A stretch of DNA of 64,000 bases from Bacteroidales bacterium UBA6397 (GTDB lineage: Bacteria > Bacteroidota > Bacteroidia > Bacteroidales > UBA932): assembly GCA_002439875.1 (NCBI GenBank), contig DJQB01000002.1, positions 140,336 through 204,335 on the forward strand, in the 5' to 3' direction. Position numbers and translations under genes: made by a program. Below the pieces are notes generated by a model. It made no database searches. It saw nothing but the letters and a program-made list of their open reading frames with translations, and was not told the DNA's origin. Numbering within the stretch: the stretch's first letter is position 1; each line of letters begins with the position of its first letter. Positions 44,168 through 52,928 of this stretch are shown in pieces.

Positions 44168-45304
44168 TTATTTGGCGAATCTTCCGTAAATGTTGAACGC
44201 GACTCCAAGGTTGACACTCCATGCGCTGCAAGGGGACTCATAGCCGGTTCTTGCGGCATAGAGCCTGAAGCGGACACCTGTCTCTCCGTAGTCCCTCCCG
44301 AAGAATGAGTTGGTGTTGTTGCTGTAGTACCTGCGGATCTTCCAGTCCCATTGCAGTCCTCCGCTGAACCGTATCCCTGAAAGAGTTTCGCATCTGACAT
44401 TCTCGTCAATGTAGTCGTAGTCGCTGCAGATCATTCCCGCCCCTATTCCCACGAATGGGATAAGGTTGAAGTGGTCTTTGTCAACCAGGGCGTAGCCGGC
44501 AGTCAGGTTGATGTTCCATCCGCTTGTCCTTTCACCGGATTTCCAGTCGTGTTTTCCTTCCGGATAAGGCACGTCTCTTTTCAGTCTTCCATAACCGCCC
44601 ATTGTCATGTCGATGCCGAATCTTGCCCTGGAGACAGAAACCTCGCATCCCAATGACATTCCATTAAGGGATTTAAGATAGTCGGTGATCTCACCGGTAT
44701 AGAACTCCCCTCCATAGCCGATGTAATAGCCGAGTCCGACCCTTCTCAGGCGTATTTCCGGCACTGTGTCCTTAGGGGCGTATTCATCCAGAGCCTTCTC
44801 AACATTTGATCTGTACCTGTTGACGACGGACGTGTCCCTGCCGTTCTGCGAGACGGCCTTGAATTCCTTCAGGGAGTTGTCACACAGGTTCATATAGTAG
44901 TCAAGAAGGACGTTGTAGTTGCCGTTTGAGGAGGTGTCCAACTCGCTTTGGAATTTTCTGCGGGTCAGCTCAACGATGTCGAAGCAGACCTGCTGGAAGC
45001 CGATGGTCTGATCGGGGGCAGAGCTCGAGTTGACCCACGAGTTGACCCTGTCCATATAAGCCTCAGTGGTTATCTTGCGATAGACAAGGTTGCCGTACTT
45101 TTTCTTTTCAGACTTGCCTTTGATTCCGTAGTATAGCCGCGAAGCATCTTTTTCGTCAGGACCAAGTACTTCTCTTATCCTGAAATCCTGTGATGTCAGA
45201 GGGCCGTCGTCCCATTTTCGGATGCTGGACTGGTAGTCCTGCGCCTTGGCGGAAAGCGCGGAGGCCGCAAGGACGCATAAAAATGAAAAATAAATTCTGG
45301 TCAT
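44168..45304 (-). CDS. Secreted, probably outer-membrane protein of unknown function
   Basis: 378 residues from the ATG at 45304, with a signal peptide ending ALSAKAQD. The N-terminal half (to about 190) is helical and charged. The second half has alternating hydrophobic and polar strands with many aromatics (GLGYYIGYGGEFYTG, WNINLTAGYALVDKD, LIPFVGIGAGMICSDYDYID, SVNLGVAFNIYGRFAK), the pattern of a small outer-membrane beta-barrel ending in an aromatic-rich strand. I do not recognise the family. Its position 16 bases ahead of cysS suggests co-transcription but no functional link. Confidence 0.65.
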   Translation of the reverse strand: MTRIYFSFLCVLAASALSAKAQDYQSSIRKWDDGPLTSQDFRIREVLGPDEKDASRLYYGIKGKSEKKKYGNLVYRKITTEAYMDRVNSWVNSSSAPDQTIGFQQVCFDIVELTRRKFQSELDTSSNGNYNVLLDYYMNLCDNSLKEFKAVSQNGRDTSVVNRYRSNVEKALDEYAPKDTVPEIRLRRVGLGYYIGYGGEFYTGEITDYLKSLNGMSLGCEVSVSRARFGIDMTMGGYGRLKRDVPYPEGKHDWKSGERTSGWNINLTAGYALVDKDHFNLIPFVGIGAGMICSDYDYIDENVRCETLSGIRFSGGLQWDWKIRRYYSNNTNSFFGRDYGETGVRFRLYAARTGYESPCSAWSVNLGVAFNIYGRFAK

Positions 45305-45438
45305 ATTGCCGGTTTTGTCGTCGTTCATTTCTTATGAATGCCTGATCGGATTGTAAATATACTGATTATTGCAGAATATCTCCGAAATTTTCAGATGAAT
45401 TTCACTGGATATTCATCTGAATTACAGCCTTTACATAA

Positions 45439-46155
45439 TCAAGACTTCCTGCCGGTCAGTCTCTCGAACACGGTCTTGTAGGCGTCGCCGACGTGCCCGT
45501 AGTCCTTGCGGAAGCGGTCCTTGTCGAGGCGGGTGCCTGTGGCGATGTCCCAGAAGCGGGCGCTGTCCGGGGTGATGTCATCGCTCATCACGAGTCTCCC
45601 GTCCGACAGATGTCCGAACTCGATCTTGAAGTCCACCAGCGTGATGCCGACCTCCTTGAACACCGGAGTCAGGATGCTGTTGACCTGCTTTGTCAATGAA
45701 TATATCCGCTCAAGCTCTTCCTTGCTCACGAGGCCGAGGGCCACAGCGTGGTAGTCGTTGATGATCGGGTCGCAGAGGATGTCCGACTTGTAGCAGAGGT
45801 CGTAGACTGGTTCCTTAGGCACGATTCCTTCCTCCAGTCCCAGCCTTTGGGCCATCGACCCCGCGATCACATTCCGCACGATCACCTCCATCGGAATCAC
45901 CTTCGATTTCCAGCAAAGCTGCTCTGTGTCAGAGATCTGCTCGATGAAATGCGTCGGCACTCCGCCTTTTTGCAGCAGTCTGGAGATCTCGCACGAGATC
46001 CCGTTGCAGTACAGCCCCTTGTCCTTGATCACCGCTTTCTTGATCTTGTTGAAAGCCGTGATGTCATCAGTGAAGTGAATGATCACCTTCTGGGGGTCAT
46101 CCGTCTCGAAGATCTTGATGGACACCCCATCGTGTATTATATTCCTTTTTTCCAT
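45439..46155 (-). CDS. purC: SAICAR synthase
   Basis: Phosphoribosylaminoimidazole-succinocarboxamide synthase of purine biosynthesis; 238 residues, the normal length. Recognisable blocks are FETDDPQKVIIHFTDDITAFN, PMEVIVRNVIAGSMAQRLG, LCDPIINDYHAVALGL, LVDFKIEFGH and VMSDDITPDSARFWD. It follows purL with 158 bases between, which contain palindromic element A copy 3 and a family B repeat. Read-through from the purL promoter at 50100 is likely, since no promoter is evident in the gap. Confidence 0.95.
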   Translation of the reverse strand: MEKRNIIHDGVSIKIFETDDPQKVIIHFTDDITAFNKIKKAVIKDKGLYCNGISCEISRLLQKGGVPTHFIEQISDTEQLCWKSKVIPMEVIVRNVIAGSMAQRLGLEEGIVPKEPVYDLCYKSDILCDPIINDYHAVALGLVSKEELERIYSLTKQVNSILTPVFKEVGITLVDFKIEFGHLSDGRLVMSDDITPDSARFWDIATGTRLDKDRFRKDYGHVGDAYKTVFERLTGRKS

Positions 46156-46191
46156 TGTTCTTATACTGTTCGTTTATTGTTTTGGATGCTG

Positions 46192-46266
46192 TTGCTGAAT
46201 ATGACTTTGGCGACCTACGCTTCGCGCCCTGTCCGGGTAAAGGGTCGCCAAAGTCATATTCAGCAA
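46192..46266. repeat. Palindromic element A, copy 3
   Basis: Perfect 24-base arms (46192-46215 and 46243-46266) containing GCTGAATATGACTTTGG surround the conserved core (CGACCTACGCTTCGCG, CCCTGTCCGGGTAAAGGG). The core matches copies 1 and 2, while the arms are unrelated in sequence but self-complementary. It lies between purL and purC inside their probable transcript. Confidence 0.8.
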
Positions 46267-46287
46267 TAGTTTTTCGCACACTTATTG

Positions 46288-46310
46288 TAACTTCGACAAG
46301 CTCAGTGACC
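46288..46310. repeat. Dispersed repeat family B, intergenic copy
   Basis: TAACTTCGACAAGCTCAG followed by TGACC, an imperfect palindrome immediately after the purL stop. The word CTTCGACA-GCTCAG recurs (in either strand) at 52729, 60038 and 62078, and a variant forms the palindrome in dnaG. Confidence 0.6.
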
Positions 46311-46313
46311 GAA

Positions 46314-49300
46314 TTATCCGATAAAATACCTGACAGCATTCTCGAACAGCGGCTGCTCAAGGTCGGCCTCGATGTTCTTCAACAGATTCCTCTCGTACCT
46401 CTCGCTGTGACCCATCTTGCCAAGGATCTGGCCGTTGCGGCTGATGATGCCCTCGATGGCGTAGTAAGACCCGTTGGGATTGTAAGGCGACTCCATCGTA
46501 GGCTCGTCCGTCAGCGGATCAACATACTGGAACGCCACCTGGCCGTTGGCGAACAACTCGCGGGCCAACTCCTCGCTCACCACAAACTTGCCCTCACCGT
46601 GGCTGACCGGGATAGCATATTCATCACCAACTGTCATTCCTCTTAGCCAAGGCGAGTTGGTGGAAGCCACGCGGGTCGTCACCATCTGCGAGATGTGCCT
46701 GTTGATGTCGTTGCGGAACAGGGTAGGAGAGTCTTTGGTCACCTTGCCGAGTTCCCCGTAAGGCAGCAGGCCCGACTTCACAAGCGCCTGGAAGCCGTTG
46801 CATATTCCCAAAATCAGACCGCCACGCGAAATCAACCCCTCGATTGCCGCCGCGATGTCCTTGTTGTTCAGCACGTTCGCGATGAACTTGCCGCTTCCGT
46901 CCGGCTCGTCACCGGCCGAGAAACCACCGCTGAGCATCAGAATCTGGCAATTGTCGATGTTCTCCTTCATCTCGGCGATCGACTCGAACACATCCTTGTC
47001 CGAAAGGTTGCGGAACACGGATGTACGGATCTCCGCTCCCGCCTTGCGGAACGCTTTGGCCGAATCATAGTCGCAGTTCGTGCCAGGGAAGACAGGAAGG
47101 TAAGCGACCACCTTGTCAACCTTCGGCCCTTTATATTCAAGATCAGCCTTCTTGGCCTTGAACGGCTTCACGCCTTCCATTCCCTTCGGCATAAGTCTCT
47201 TGAAATCAGGCTTGCTCACCGCAGGGTAAACTTTCTCGAAGAGCGATGCGTTGAAATCCATCAACTCAAAGATGGACAGCTTAGTCCCGTTCACACGCAC
47301 GTTGCCGTCCTCTCCGGAAGTGACGGAGCCGATCTCGATGGCGTTCTCAAAATCAAGCGCGCTCCCGTCGGTCTCAACCACGATGGAACCGTAGTTCAGA
47401 TTGAACAGGTCGTCCTCCGAAAGGTTCACGTCGAAGCCGAAAGCGTTGCCGAAACTCATCTTGCACAGCGCCTCCGCGACTCCACCGAATCCGACGGCCC
47501 AGCCGGCCACGATCGTACCCTCGCTGATCTGTTCCTGAATATAGTTCCAGCTCCTCTTGAGCTGCTCCGTGTCAGGCATCCTGTTCGCGAGCGGTGTGTG
47601 TTTCACGAGGTATAGGCGGTCTCCCTCCCATTTGAGTTCCGGAGAGATCACATTGTCGGCCTTTACCGTTGTGATGCCGAACGCGATGAGGGTCGGCGGA
47701 ACGTGGATTGTCTTACCGTCCTCTGTCTCGAATGATCCGCTCATGGAGTCCTTGCCACCGATTGAGGCAAGTCCCAGTTCTTTCTGCATCTTCAGCGCAC
47801 CGAGCAGAGCCGCGGCCGGCTTGCCCCAAACCTTCGGGTCAGCGGTCATCCTTTCAAAATATTCCTGACAGGAGAATCTCATTGTCTCCCAGTGGCCACC
47901 GGCGGCCACAACCTTGCTGCAAGCCTCGATGAATGAATATGCCGCGCCGTGGTAAGGGCTCCAGTCGCAGAGGTCAGGGTTGAAGCCGAACGCCATCATG
48001 CTGGCGGTGTCGGTGTAGCCTTGAACCGGAAGTTTCTGGACAGAGACCTGCGTTTCGGTCGCCTGTAGCTCGCCTCCGAACGGCATCAGCACGGTCGAGC
48101 GGCCGATGGTCGAGTCGAACATCTCTATAAGGCCTTTCTGACAGGTCACATTAGGATCCTGCAGGTTGGCGAACATCCTTTCTTTCAGATTCTTGCCCGG
48201 CACATCGCGGAAGAACGGATCTCTGTCCTCTACCGCTCCGATCGTGGCCTTTGAATAGTGCTTCGCCCCTGCGCTGTCGATGAATGCCCTGCTGAGATCC
48301 ACGACCACCTTGTCACCGTAGAACATCCTCATCCTGGCTGTGTCGGTGACCTCGGCGACATGTGTCACCTCGACGTTCTCGCTGTGACAGAGTGCCTTGA
48401 ACTCTTCCTCGTCCTTTGCCTCCACAACAACGGCCATGCGCTCCTGCGACTCGCTGATGGCCAGCTCCGTGGAGTTCATTCCGCTGTATTTGACCGGAAC
48501 ACGGTCAAGGTAGATGTCCAGCCCGTCGGCAAGTTCTCCTATGGCGACACTCACTCCGCCGGCTCCGAAGTCGTTTGATTTCTTTATCAGTCTGGTGACT
48601 TCCGGCCTTCTGAAAAGTCTCTCCAACTTCCTCTCCTCCGGAGCGTTACCCTTTTGGACCTCGCTTCCGCAAGTCTCAAGGGACTCCTCCGTATGCTCTT
48701 TGGATGAGCCGGTGGCTCCTCCGATTCCGTCGCGTCCTGTGCGTCCACCGATCATCAGCACCACGTCCCCGGCCTTTGGGCTTTCCCTTCTGACATTCTC
48801 TGCCTTGACCGCACCGACAACCGCACCGACCTCCATTCTTTTGGCGGTGTAGCCTTCGTGGTAAATCTCACGGACATGGGTAGTCGCCAGACCGATCTGG
48901 TTGCCGTAGGATGAATATCCATGCGCCGCCTTCCTGGTGATGACCTTCTGCGGAAGTTTGCCTGGAAGCGTCTCGCTGACAGGCTTGTAGATGTCTCCAG
49001 CTCCTGTGACACGCATCGCCTGATAGACGTAGGAACGGCCGGAAAGCGGATCCCTGATGGCTCCTCCAAGGCAGGTGGCAGCTCCTCCGAACGGCTCGAT
49101 CTCCGTAGGGTGGTTGTGCGTCTCGTTCTTGAACATCAACAGCCATCTCTCGGTCTCTCCATCGACATCCACGTCAATGAATATGCTGCATGCGTTGTTC
49201 TCCTCGCTGACCTCCATGTCATCCAGAAGGCCGTGCTTTCTGAGGTACTTCGCTCCGATCGTGGCCATGTCCATCAGGTTCAGCCCCTTCTTGTCGCGTC

Positions 49301-50072
49301 CGGTCTCCGCGCGCATCTTCATGTACAGGCTCATCGTGCCGTCAATGTCCTCCTTGATGAAGGAATCCTCGACATCAATGCTTTCCAGCTCCGTTGTGAA
49401 GGTCGTGTGGCGGCAATGGTCGCTCCAGTATGTGTCCAGAATCCTGAGCTCGGTCTCGTTCGGATCCCTGCCCTCCTCGGTGAAGTATCTGACAACCTCC
49501 GCGAGGTCATCAGCGTTCATCGCCAGCCCCATCTTTTTGCAATATGCCTTCAGATCGTCCCCGCTCATATTCCTGAATCCCTCCAGCACTGGAACCGGCT
49601 TTACAGCAGCAAGCTCTGTGTCAGCGAGTTTGCTTAGATCTTTCGTGCGTGATTCGACCGGATTTATGTAGTAGTGACGGATTTTCTCAAGGGTCTCTTC
49701 GGAAGCATCGGTGTCAACGATCAGCAGTTTGGAGCTCTTGATGCTGATCTGTGCGGATGGCTCGATCAGGTGAACGCAGTCCACTGCCGAGGCCGCTCTC
49801 TGGTCAAACTGGCCTGGCAGGTATTCCACGGCGATGTACTTCGCTCCGTCCAGATCTATCGAATCTGTGACAGAGTCGGTCACAATCTCTCCGAAGACAC
49901 TGTAGAGGCTCTTTTCCAGAAGTTCCGGTGTGAATCCGAAAAGGTCATAAACATTAAGCAGCCGAAGCGTTTTCAGCTCCAGCTGCAGGTTCTCGTTGAG
50001 TTCCCCAAGAAGACTCTTTGCCTCCACCTGGAACTCCGGGTGTTTCTCCACGAAAATGCGGTAATTGGACAT
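46314..50072 (-). CDS. purL: Phosphoribosylformylglycinamidine synthase, fused PurL-PurQ
   Basis: 1,252-residue FGAM synthase with synthetase and glutaminase in one chain. The N-terminal PurS-like part is followed by the first AIRS-like half with TYWSDHCRHTTF, NETHNHPTEIEPFGGAATCLGG and GRTGRDGIGGATGSS, and the second half with FGGELQATETQVSVQ and GGKDSMSGSF. The C-terminal class I glutaminase has FPGTNCDYD, MLSGGFSAGDEPDG and the catalytic Cys in LGICNGFQAL (about residue 1091), with the His-Glu dyad near the end (SHGEGKFVVSEE). A full consensus promoter lies 28 bases upstream. It probably heads an operon with purC. Confidence 0.97.
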   Translation of the reverse strand: MSNYRIFVEKHPEFQVEAKSLLGELNENLQLELKTLRLLNVYDLFGFTPELLEKSLYSVFGEIVTDSVTDSIDLDGAKYIAVEYLPGQFDQRAASAVDCVHLIEPSAQISIKSSKLLIVDTDASEETLEKIRHYYINPVESRTKDLSKLADTELAAVKPVPVLEGFRNMSGDDLKAYCKKMGLAMNADDLAEVVRYFTEEGRDPNETELRILDTYWSDHCRHTTFTTELESIDVEDSFIKEDIDGTMSLYMKMRAETGRDKKGLNLMDMATIGAKYLRKHGLLDDMEVSEENNACSIFIDVDVDGETERWLLMFKNETHNHPTEIEPFGGAATCLGGAIRDPLSGRSYVYQAMRVTGAGDIYKPVSETLPGKLPQKVITRKAAHGYSSYGNQIGLATTHVREIYHEGYTAKRMEVGAVVGAVKAENVRRESPKAGDVVLMIGGRTGRDGIGGATGSSKEHTEESLETCGSEVQKGNAPEERKLERLFRRPEVTRLIKKSNDFGAGGVSVAIGELADGLDIYLDRVPVKYSGMNSTELAISESQERMAVVVEAKDEEEFKALCHSENVEVTHVAEVTDTARMRMFYGDKVVVDLSRAFIDSAGAKHYSKATIGAVEDRDPFFRDVPGKNLKERMFANLQDPNVTCQKGLIEMFDSTIGRSTVLMPFGGELQATETQVSVQKLPVQGYTDTASMMAFGFNPDLCDWSPYHGAAYSFIEACSKVVAAGGHWETMRFSCQEYFERMTADPKVWGKPAAALLGALKMQKELGLASIGGKDSMSGSFETEDGKTIHVPPTLIAFGITTVKADNVISPELKWEGDRLYLVKHTPLANRMPDTEQLKRSWNYIQEQISEGTIVAGWAVGFGGVAEALCKMSFGNAFGFDVNLSEDDLFNLNYGSIVVETDGSALDFENAIEIGSVTSGEDGNVRVNGTKLSIFELMDFNASLFEKVYPAVSKPDFKRLMPKGMEGVKPFKAKKADLEYKGPKVDKVVAYLPVFPGTNCDYDSAKAFRKAGAEIRTSVFRNLSDKDVFESIAEMKENIDNCQILMLSGGFSAGDEPDGSGKFIANVLNNKDIAAAIEGLISRGGLILGICNGFQALVKSGLLPYGELGKVTKDSPTLFRNDINRHISQMVTTRVASTNSPWLRGMTVGDEYAIPVSHGEGKFVVSEELARELFANGQVAFQYVDPLTDEPTMESPYNPNGSYYAIEGIISRNGQILGKMGHSERYERNLLKNIEADLEQPLFENAVRYFIG

Positions 50073-50099
50073 CTTTGCAAGTTCTTTTTAAGACTATCG

Positions 50100-50131
50100 C
50101 AAAGTTAGCCTTTTCGGCCCACATTTACAAA
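50100..50131 (-). promoter_or_regulatory. purL promoter
   Basis: On the minus strand TTTG (50131 to 50128), 20 bases, TAACTTTG (50107 to 50100), an exact Bacteroidota promoter. The start would be near 50095, giving a leader of about 23 bases. A diverged copy of the same segment lies at 51746-51777. Confidence 0.7.
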
Positions 50132-50143
50132 ATCATTTCTTGG

Positions 50144-51025
50144 TCATAACCAAGAAAAATCATTGGAGATCAGAAGTTCATCTTTTTTGATAAGATGAGT
50201 GGTTTGCATAGGAATTGATTGATATGAAAGAAAGTGTTTATGCGCCAAATTCTTAACATCTTCAACGCAGTCATACGTCATTAGGTAGTTCCCTTTGAAC
50301 TCAGAGACAAGGTCAAACAGGCCTTCGTGATCAATCTCAAAATGAGTATAAAGTCGATGACCCGCGACAGTGTACGGTGGGTCAATGAAAAATGCTGCCT
50401 TGGGATCATGAATATGTTGCCGTATTATTGAAAAAGCATCAGCCTGATGGAATTCTATTTTTGTTGACATCTCATGAATTGCCTTTATTCTTCTGGCGAG
50501 TGTCTCTGGATACCATCTAGAAAATATTCCTTTTCTGTTTTCTCCGTTCTTCATCATTCCGGAACCTTTAGCAAGGATTCCTCCATGGCAGGTCCTGTTT
50601 CTAAGCAGAGTCGAGAAAGCTAATTCTCTATCGTTCTTGCCCTCTTTTGAAAGGATGTTATGAAGCTCTTCATATTGAGGTTTGAATGTCAATATTTGGG
50701 CAATAAGCCAATCGCAATCGTTGCTTAGCATAGTTTTCCAAACAGCCGCGACATCTTCATCAATTTCGGAGAATATGACTTTCTTGAAATATCCTTCGAA
50801 TAGTGCGGTAAGTCCTGTGATTCCACCTCCACAGAAAGGTTCTATCAACGTGTCACAGCCAGAACAATGGCTGAACCATTTCCTTGATGTAGGCACAAGC
50901 CATGTTTTCCCACCCGGATACCTGAATGGACTTCGTTGAGGAACTGATGAGACATTCACCACTTTCCCCTTTTCTATAACAATATTCCCGAACAAATCGT
51001 AATTGACAATAGTTTGCATAATCAT
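50144..51025 (-). CDS. D12-class (Dam-like) adenine-specific DNA methyltransferase
   Basis: 293 residues. The SAM-binding block is PFRYPGGKTWLVP (about residues 31-43), followed by EPFCGGGITGLTALFEG and the catalytic DPPY in AFFIDPPYTVAGHRLY, the order of the alpha-group/D12 N6-adenine methylases. It is the modification partner of the upstream gene: its ATG overlaps the endonuclease stop by 4 bases (ATGA), so translation is coupled. The specificity is not predictable from sequence by eye. The region is AT-richer than purL next to it, consistent with horizontal acquisition. Confidence 0.9.
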   Translation of the reverse strand: MIMQTIVNYDLFGNIVIEKGKVVNVSSVPQRSPFRYPGGKTWLVPTSRKWFSHCSGCDTLIEPFCGGGITGLTALFEGYFKKVIFSEIDEDVAAVWKTMLSNDCDWLIAQILTFKPQYEELHNILSKEGKNDRELAFSTLLRNRTCHGGILAKGSGMMKNGENRKGIFSRWYPETLARRIKAIHEMSTKIEFHQADAFSIIRQHIHDPKAAFFIDPPYTVAGHRLYTHFEIDHEGLFDLVSEFKGNYLMTYDCVEDVKNLAHKHFLSYQSIPMQTTHLIKKDELLISNDFSWL

Positions 51026-51726
51026 TCGTTAGCTTCTCCGTTGGACGTGTCGAGAATTGTACGCGGATTCTCAGGTGATATCTGTGATTGATTCTTTGAT
51101 TCAAGCTTCTTTTGTAGAGTTCTCACAAATACGTTGATGCTTCCTGGCCTTGGCGCAATCACCATGTTCAATGCAGAATGATATTCCGTGTACACGACCC
51201 TAGATAAAGCAATATGGTAAGAGTCAGTGTGTGGATCATGTTCTAAGCGGTAAAGAAACCAAGCAATATCTGCATTATCTTCATTTACTGCAGGAAGTTT
51301 AGGCAATGTTGAGAAGAACTCCTCCTGAATGACTATGCATTGTTTCTTTCCCCATGACTTGAAGATGCCTCCTTTAGAAAGCATCTGCGGAATAAGCCTT
51401 TTCCTTGAGGATGAAAGGTAGTCTGGGTGCGGATAATTCTCACCATCCCATCTGAAATCAGGTGCTGGATTTTCGATGTACTTATTGAATGCGTTTCTTA
51501 GATTTCCGGAGATATACACACCTTGCACTTCCACAGAGGCGAAATCGAGGATGCCCCCGTTATGAAAGATACTACACACTCCTAATGGATCTTGTGCTTT
51601 GTCCTTTGTGCAGTTTGGAACAATATTGCAGTATGGACAAAGTTTGTTTGCTCTGAAGTTATCTGCTTTTTTGCTTTGGTTGGATATTGGAAATCCAAAT
51701 ACCTCAGCAAGAGGGTTACTATTCAT
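51022..51726 (-). CDS. NotI-like restriction endonuclease (predicted)
   Basis: 234 residues. The N terminus LAEVFGFPIS plus four cysteines (C30, C33, C39, C51 in KLCPYCNIVPNC and GVCSIF) matches the metal-binding fold of the NotI family as I recall it. FASVEVQGVYISGN (E66, Q68) resembles the NotI active-site LEIQ segment, an ExQ variant of PD-(D/E)XK. Further similarity is seen in the C-terminal DIAWFLYRLEHDPHTDSY block. Also conserved-looking is YLSSSRKRLIPQMLSKGGIFKSW. It is coupled to the D12 methylase and has its own consensus promoter. It is shorter than NotI and the recognition site is unknown. The assignment rests on pattern similarity and context. Confidence 0.7.
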   Translation of the reverse strand: MNSNPLAEVFGFPISNQSKKADNFRANKLCPYCNIVPNCTKDKAQDPLGVCSIFHNGGILDFASVEVQGVYISGNLRNAFNKYIENPAPDFRWDGENYPHPDYLSSSRKRLIPQMLSKGGIFKSWGKKQCIVIQEEFFSTLPKLPAVNEDNADIAWFLYRLEHDPHTDSYHIALSRVVYTEYHSALNMVIAPRPGSINVFVRTLQKKLESKNQSQISPENPRTILDTSNGEANE

Positions 51727-51745
51727 AAACGACTATGTTTTAGTC

Positions 51746-51777
51746 CAAAGTTAGTTCTTTCGATTCACATTTGCAAA
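51746..51777 (-). promoter_or_regulatory. Promoter of the NotI-like restriction-modification operon
   Basis: On the minus strand TTTG (51777 to 51774), 20 bases, TAACTTTG (51753 to 51746). A start near 51740 gives a leader of about 15 bases. The segment matches the purL promoter at 26 of about 33 aligned positions, nearly all differences being transitions. Confidence 0.7.
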
Positions 51778-51804
51778 GATAACGCAGTTCACGATGGTGT
51801 GCGC

Positions 51805-52833
51805 TTAGTCAACCCAATGGCTGAAGAAACGCCAGATTTCGGAGCAGGTGTCCATGTCTTTGTCGGACCATGAGTGGTTGCCGCCTTCGACTTTGTAGAG
51901 CCAGACTTCGGTGGGCTTACCGCCTTTCTCTGCCGGTTTGCCAGCCTTGAACTGATAGAGAGTGACTTGATTACGGCCATCCCAGCGAGGAAGTTCGATG
52001 ACATATTCCTCGGTGCAACCATTGACAGCTATGATTCGACTTATGGCAGCGGGGACTGGAAGATAGGCACCCCATCCTCCTTTATTCTCCGGGTCACCAA
52101 GCCATTCGGAAGTGTGATCCTGGGTGCCGTGCACCTCCATGAAAGGAAGCGGGTGCTTGTAGGAATATTCAGTTTCCATCCAGTTGAACTGAAGTCCAGC
52201 GATTGAAGCCATGGCCTTGAAGGCTTTCGGTGCGCGCATCGCGATCAGGTAGATGATGTCACCTCCGTTGGACATTCCGGTGAGAAAGGTGTTCCAGGAA
52301 CTGAGATCGAATTTCTTTTGTAGCTCTTTGGAGAGGGCGATAAGGAACTTCACATCATCGGTCTTCATCCCTTCCTGCGAAGGGTAGCGTACATTCCATC
52401 CCGTTTTGCCTTTCGGATCTTTTATGCCTTGAGGATAGCAGACTGCAAAGCTGTTCTTGTCAGCGACATCCATCATCGCTTTCTTTCCTTTGAGAGCCGA
52501 TCCTCCGTAGCCGTGAAGGACTATCACCAGCGGAGCTCCTTCCTTCAATCCTTCCGGGCGGTACAGGTAATATTCCCGCTCAATCCCTTGATTCTTCATT
52601 GTGAACCGTTCGCACCGCTCCCTTACTCCGTACTCTTGCGCAGGGCTTTCGCAGAGAGAGGATGCCTCGACAGACTCGGCATCCAGTTGATTCGTAACAT
52701 TTAATATGTTTTGTCTGCTGCTTGTATGGTCGCTGAGCCTGTCGAAGCGACAGTCTATAACATTGTCAGCCCCAATGCTTCCCACAGCGTAGGCCAGGGT
52801 CAGAAACACAGAAACAATCGTGGAGAATAACAT
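51805..52833 (-). CDS. Secreted alpha/beta-hydrolase esterase (LpqC / feruloyl-esterase type)
   Basis: 342-residue exported esterase with an N-terminal hydrophobic signal. The hydrolase fold starts at about residue 75: YYLYRPEGLKEGAPLVIVLHGYGGSA (oxyanion-hole HGYG), the nucleophile elbow TGMSNGGD, an Asp/His pair in VHGTQDHTSEW and EGGNHSWSD. This is the polyhydroxybutyrate-depolymerase/CE1-like group, often acting on feruloylated or acetylated glycans. The segment between the signal and the hydrolase domain (about 22-70) is Ser/Asn/Asp-rich and carries a family B repeat in its DNA (52729-52753), so it may be a repeat-derived extension. Confidence 0.82.
   Translation of the reverse strand: MLFSTIVSVFLTLAYAVGSIGADNVIDCRFDRLSDHTSSRQNILNVTNQLDAESVEASSLCESPAQEYGVRERCERFTMKNQGIEREYYLYRPEGLKEGAPLVIVLHGYGGSALKGKKAMMDVADKNSFAVCYPQGIKDPKGKTGWNVRYPSQEGMKTDDVKFLIALSKELQKKFDLSSWNTFLTGMSNGGDIIYLIAMRAPKAFKAMASIAGLQFNWMETEYSYKHPLPFMEVHGTQDHTSEWLGDPENKGGWGAYLPVPAAISRIIAVNGCTEEYVIELPRWDGRNQVTLYQFKAGKPAEKGGKPTEVWLYKVEGGNHSWSDKDMDTCSEIWRFFSHWVD
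52729..52753. repeat. Dispersed repeat family B, copy within the esterase gene
   Basis: GGTCGCTGAGCC followed by TGTCGAAGCGACA, an imperfect palindrome in the coding region just after the signal peptide of the esterase. It shares the CTGAGC-TGTCGAAGCGAC word with the copies at 60038 and 62078. Confidence 0.65.
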
Positions 52834-52857
52834 GTTGATTGATTGAGTTTTAACGAA

Positions 52858-52887
52858 TATCCTCCCGTCGGATATGGCGGGAGGATA
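52858..52887 (-). terminator. Hairpin behind nagB
   Basis: TATCCTCCCG (52858-52867) and CGGGAGGATA (52878-52887) form a perfect 10-base-pair stem with a 10-base loop between nagB and the esterase gene. On the minus strand only a weak U-rich tract follows, so termination may be partial. Confidence 0.55.
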
Positions 52888-52928
52888 ATGTCTATTATTT
52901 TGATTTACAAAATGTTAGTCTCCACGCG

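Noticed and set aside
44152..44409. N-terminal extension of CysRS by 86 residues
   Set aside because: It would overlap the upstream gene and is Ser/Thr/Gly-rich without homology; the ATG at 44151 gives the normal N terminus.
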